Shown piece after piece: positions 12,882-15,232 of a stretch of DNA of 15,232 bases. The position numbers and the translations under genes were made by a program. The first letter of the stretch is position 1; every line of letters starts with the position of its first letter. The notes below the pieces were generated by a model. The model had not been told where the DNA came from and did not search any database. It was given only the letters and a program-made list of their open reading frames with translations. Origin of the DNA: CAYVAP01 sp964343195 (GTDB lineage: Bacteria; Bacteroidota; Bacteroidia; J057); NCBI GenBank assembly GCA_964343195.1, contig CAYFIR010000146.1, positions 1 to 15,232 on the forward strand, written 5' to 3'.

Positions 12882-12979
12882 GGGGGAGCGGAGTCCCCAG
12901 AACTACCCAGATCGACGTTCGGAGACGTCGATCAACCCCACCTGATGGCTCCGCCGGGTTTCCAGACCCGGTGGAGCTT
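12882..12979 (+). repeat. Three-hairpin structured repeat, copy B (right of the TA pair)
   Basis: This is the second copy of the element at 11911-12007, in the same orientation. All three hairpins survive: GGGGA(GCGGAG)TCCCC, GATCGACG(TTCGGAGA)CGTCGATC, and GCTCCGCCGGGT paired with ACCCGGTGGAGC. The middle stem is two pairs longer than in copy A, while its loop is unchanged. A further small hairpin, TTTCGGA/TCCGAAA at 12984-13003, follows directly and has no counterpart after copy A. The copy lies between the toxin stop and the convergent E1 gene. Confidence 0.85.
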
Positions 12980-13049
12980 GGTCTTTCGGACCCAGATCCG
13001 AAAAGCACACAACTTCCTTCTACTGAACCATGTCCAATGAACACCGTGC

Positions 13050-15125
13050 TCACCACTCCAACAATTCTTCCAGCTTCGCTTCCACCTTGTCAGTATTGGG
13101 GAGCATGGTCGCTTCCAGCGTCGAGTTGAGCGGAATGGCTGGCATAGGCTCGGCTCCCATCGTCATGACGGGGGCATCAAGGTGAGTAAAGAAGTGTTGA
13201 CCGATGCGCCCCGCAATGGACTCGGCAAAGCTATTGCGCAGCACTTCCTCCGTCAGCACCAACACTTTGTTGTGCTTTTTGACACCCGCCTCGATGGCCT
13301 CCCAGTCGAGCGGTTCCAGCGTGCGCAGGTCCAGGATTTCTACCTGTCCCTCGAACTTTTTGCTGGCGTTGAGGGCCCAGTGAACGCCCATGCCGTAGGT
13401 GATCACAAGGCAGCTTTCGCCATTTTCAATCGCTTCATCGCTGGCTGCCTGGAAGGTGTGGGCCTTGCCCAGTGGAATTACATAATCATCACTTGGCTCG
13501 ATGGTTTTGGCGGCTTTGGAACCCGGAACCTTACTCCAGTAGAGGCCCTTGTGCTCAAACATGACCACGGGGTTGGGATCAAGGAAAGCAGCCCGCAGCA
13601 AGCCCTTCATGTCGGCGGCATTGCTAGGGTACACCACCTTTATTCCCCGGATGGTCAGCACAGCAGACTCCACGCTGCCGCTGTGAAATGGACCTCCGCT
13701 GCCATAGGCACCAATAGGAACCCGGATCAGCGACTGAGCGGGCCACTTTCCGTTGCTGAGGTAGTAGCTGCGGCTCAGTTCTGCGAAAAGCTGATTCAGT
13801 CCCGGCCAGATGTAGTCCGCAAACTGAATCTCCACAATGGGCTTACAACCTGCCGCAGACATCCCCACCGTACTGCCGATGATGTATCCCTCCTGAATGG
13901 GCGTATTGAAAACCCGCTGGTCGCCATATTTTTTCGCCAGTAGGGCCGCTTCCCGAAACACTCCGCCCAGTTGTCCACCAACATCCTGTCCGTAGAGCAA
14001 CGCTTCAGGGAATTCCTTGAGGATGTTGTCCACCGCGTGTAGGGCCGCATCCACCATGACGACTTCTTCGCCACCTTTGGGTTTTCTTTCGCCCTGCTCC
14101 TCAGTTACCGATGTCGGAGCAAAGTCATAGTCGAACAAATCCTCCGGACGGGGATCTTCGGCCTGCTGAGCTTTTTCAAAATCCGCTTCGACCTGCTGCC
14201 TGGCTTCTGCGGCAATTTCTTCCAGTTCCGATTCTGTCAGCCCGACATCCAGGAGGCTTTTGCGCAGACGAGGCAAAGGATCCTGGGGCGCATGGTCGTC
14301 CAGGTCATGGCGGTACCATTCCTTGCGGACCCCAGAGGTGTGGTGGTTGAGCAGGGGCACCTTCGCCCGAACGAGGAAAGGTCGTCGTTCTTTGCGCATC
14401 AGTTCCAGCACTTCCCTGAGGCCTTCGTAGCAGGCAAAAAAATCGCTGCCGTCCAGGTCTCGGGTTTCGATGCCCTTGAAGCCCTGGGCAAATTCCACCG
14501 CATTCTGGGCGTACATCTCACTACCCTGGGCAGAAATTCCCCAGCCATTGTCCTGCACGAAATACAAAATGGGATACTGATGTAGCGCGGCCATCTGCAT
14601 GGCTTCTGAGACCTCGCCCTCGGTCATTGCCCCATCTCCTATCGAGCAAACCGCTACCGGTGGCTGATCGAATGCATCCAATCCCTGTCGTTCGCGGTAC
14701 TGAATGCCCTGGGCTACTCCCGTTGTCGGAATGGCCTGCATGCCCGTGGAGGAGGATTGATGGGGGATCTTGGGCATATTTTCCCTCCTCAGGCTGGGGT
14801 GCGAATAGTAGGTCCGCCCCCCTGAGAAGGGATCATCCCGCTTGGCCATCAATTGCAGCATGAGCTCATAGGGCTCCACGCCGATGCCCAGGAGCAGGCT
14901 ATCATCGCGGTAATAGGGTGCCACAAAGTCCTGGGGCAACAACTGGAACGCCAGGGCCAACTGGATGGCCTCGTGACCACGTGAGGTGGCGTGGACATAT
15001 TTGCCTGTGATGTCCTTGCGTTCCTCATACAACTCTGTCATGGCCAGAGAAGTGACCATCAGTTTCCAGGCACGTTTCAGGATGTGGATATCAATTGCCG
15101 GGGTAGCAGTCTTGGAGTTAGGCAT
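13050..15125 (-). CDS. Fused alpha/beta E1 of branched-chain 2-oxoacid dehydrogenase
   Basis: This 691-residue protein joins the two E1 chains that are separate in many bacteria. E1 decarboxylates a 2-oxoacid with thiamine diphosphate and hands the acyl group to lipoyl-E2. The alpha half (about 1-340) has APYYRDD at 69-75, the TPP/Mg motif CSIGDGAMTEGE at 160-171 continuing to DNGWGIS at 192-198, and the loop HHTSGVRKEWYR at 261-272. After a charged Glu/Gln/Pro-rich linker (about 300-353), the beta half carries the catalytic-Glu region TPIQEGYIIGSTVGM (E412) and IQFADYIWPGLNQL, then FHSGSVESA. Layout and motifs fit the fused 2-oxoisovalerate dehydrogenase form of Bacteroidota, but substrate choice is inferred. 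The frame runs to 15212, but the ATG at 15123-15125 gives a normal start. E2 and E3 are not in the window. Confidence 0.9.
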   Translation of the reverse strand: MPNSKTATPAIDIHILKRAWKLMVTSLAMTELYEERKDITGKYVHATSRGHEAIQLALAFQLLPQDFVAPYYRDDSLLLGIGVEPYELMLQLMAKRDDPFSGGRTYYSHPSLRRENMPKIPHQSSSTGMQAIPTTGVAQGIQYRERQGLDAFDQPPVAVCSIGDGAMTEGEVSEAMQMAALHQYPILYFVQDNGWGISAQGSEMYAQNAVEFAQGFKGIETRDLDGSDFFACYEGLREVLELMRKERRPFLVRAKVPLLNHHTSGVRKEWYRHDLDDHAPQDPLPRLRKSLLDVGLTESELEEIAAEARQQVEADFEKAQQAEDPRPEDLFDYDFAPTSVTEEQGERKPKGGEEVVMVDAALHAVDNILKEFPEALLYGQDVGGQLGGVFREAALLAKKYGDQRVFNTPIQEGYIIGSTVGMSAAGCKPIVEIQFADYIWPGLNQLFAELSRSYYLSNGKWPAQSLIRVPIGAYGSGGPFHSGSVESAVLTIRGIKVVYPSNAADMKGLLRAAFLDPNPVVMFEHKGLYWSKVPGSKAAKTIEPSDDYVIPLGKAHTFQAASDEAIENGESCLVITYGMGVHWALNASKKFEGQVEILDLRTLEPLDWEAIEAGVKKHNKVLVLTEEVLRNSFAESIAGRIGQHFFTHLDAPVMTMGAEPMPAIPLNSTLEATMLPNTDKVEAKLEELLEW

Positions 15126-15232
15126 ATTTGGGTGTTCGGGCGAATGGTGTAGTATTTCAATCCAGTAACCCTTGTGGTAAGAGGCTGTTTGGATTTCTCC
15201 TTTACGGCTCAAAACTTGTCTTTTTCACCTCT

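Noticed and set aside
11911..12979. Integron cassette with attC sites
   Set aside because: The repeats are structured, direct and cassette-like, but lack the RYYYAAC/GTTRRRY ends, and no integrase is present.
11911..12979. CRISPR array
   Set aside because: Only two units about 970 bp apart enclosing genes; no regular spacers and no cas genes.

Overview
The window reads as a chromosomal segment of a Bacteroidota bacterium of moderate GC content. A Lewinella/Saprospiria-like member is my best guess, from the style of the proteins rather than from any marker gene. Supporting signs are the fused E1 alpha/beta 2-oxoacid dehydrogenase, a short lipoprotein of the 'C-x-KYEDGP...SLR(S/T)K' type common in Bacteroidota, a DUF937 protein, an SH3-NlpC/P60 hydrolase, weak TTTG / TAnnTTTG-like promoter elements, and little use of strong Shine-Dalgarno sites.

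Layout. Bases 1-327 hold an AT-rich reading frame without a normal start, probably a gene remnant. Four minus-strand genes follow: an orphan LuxE-family acyl-protein synthetase, an Nramp-family transporter with an altered metal site, a gamma-carbonic-anhydrase-like hexapeptide protein and aroB. The gaps between them (101-211 bp) carry several short repeat families, so they are probably not one tight operon. After a divergent control region, plus-strand DUF937 and purC follow, then a minus-strand lipoprotein gene divergent from plus-strand recX. Next come a predicted beta-barrel protein (+) and fumC (-), which converge on a strong bidirectional terminator. An overlapping minus-strand pair (NlpC/P60 hydrolase, then HNH endonuclease) follows.

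From 11.7 to 13.0 kb the region looks accessory. There is an orphan plus-strand terminator with a possible small RNA, then a complete PIN-toxin/antitoxin pair. The pair is bracketed by two direct copies of a 97-98 bp element, each folding into three hairpins. The window closes with a minus-strand fused E1 component of a branched-chain 2-oxoacid dehydrogenase.

Most genes are core metabolism (shikimate pathway, purine synthesis, TCA cycle, branched-chain oxoacid oxidation) or housekeeping (RecX, cell-wall turnover). The most unusual content is between the genes: at least five repeat types within 15 kb. The best candidate for something undescribed is the structured repeat that frames the toxin-antitoxin cassette.
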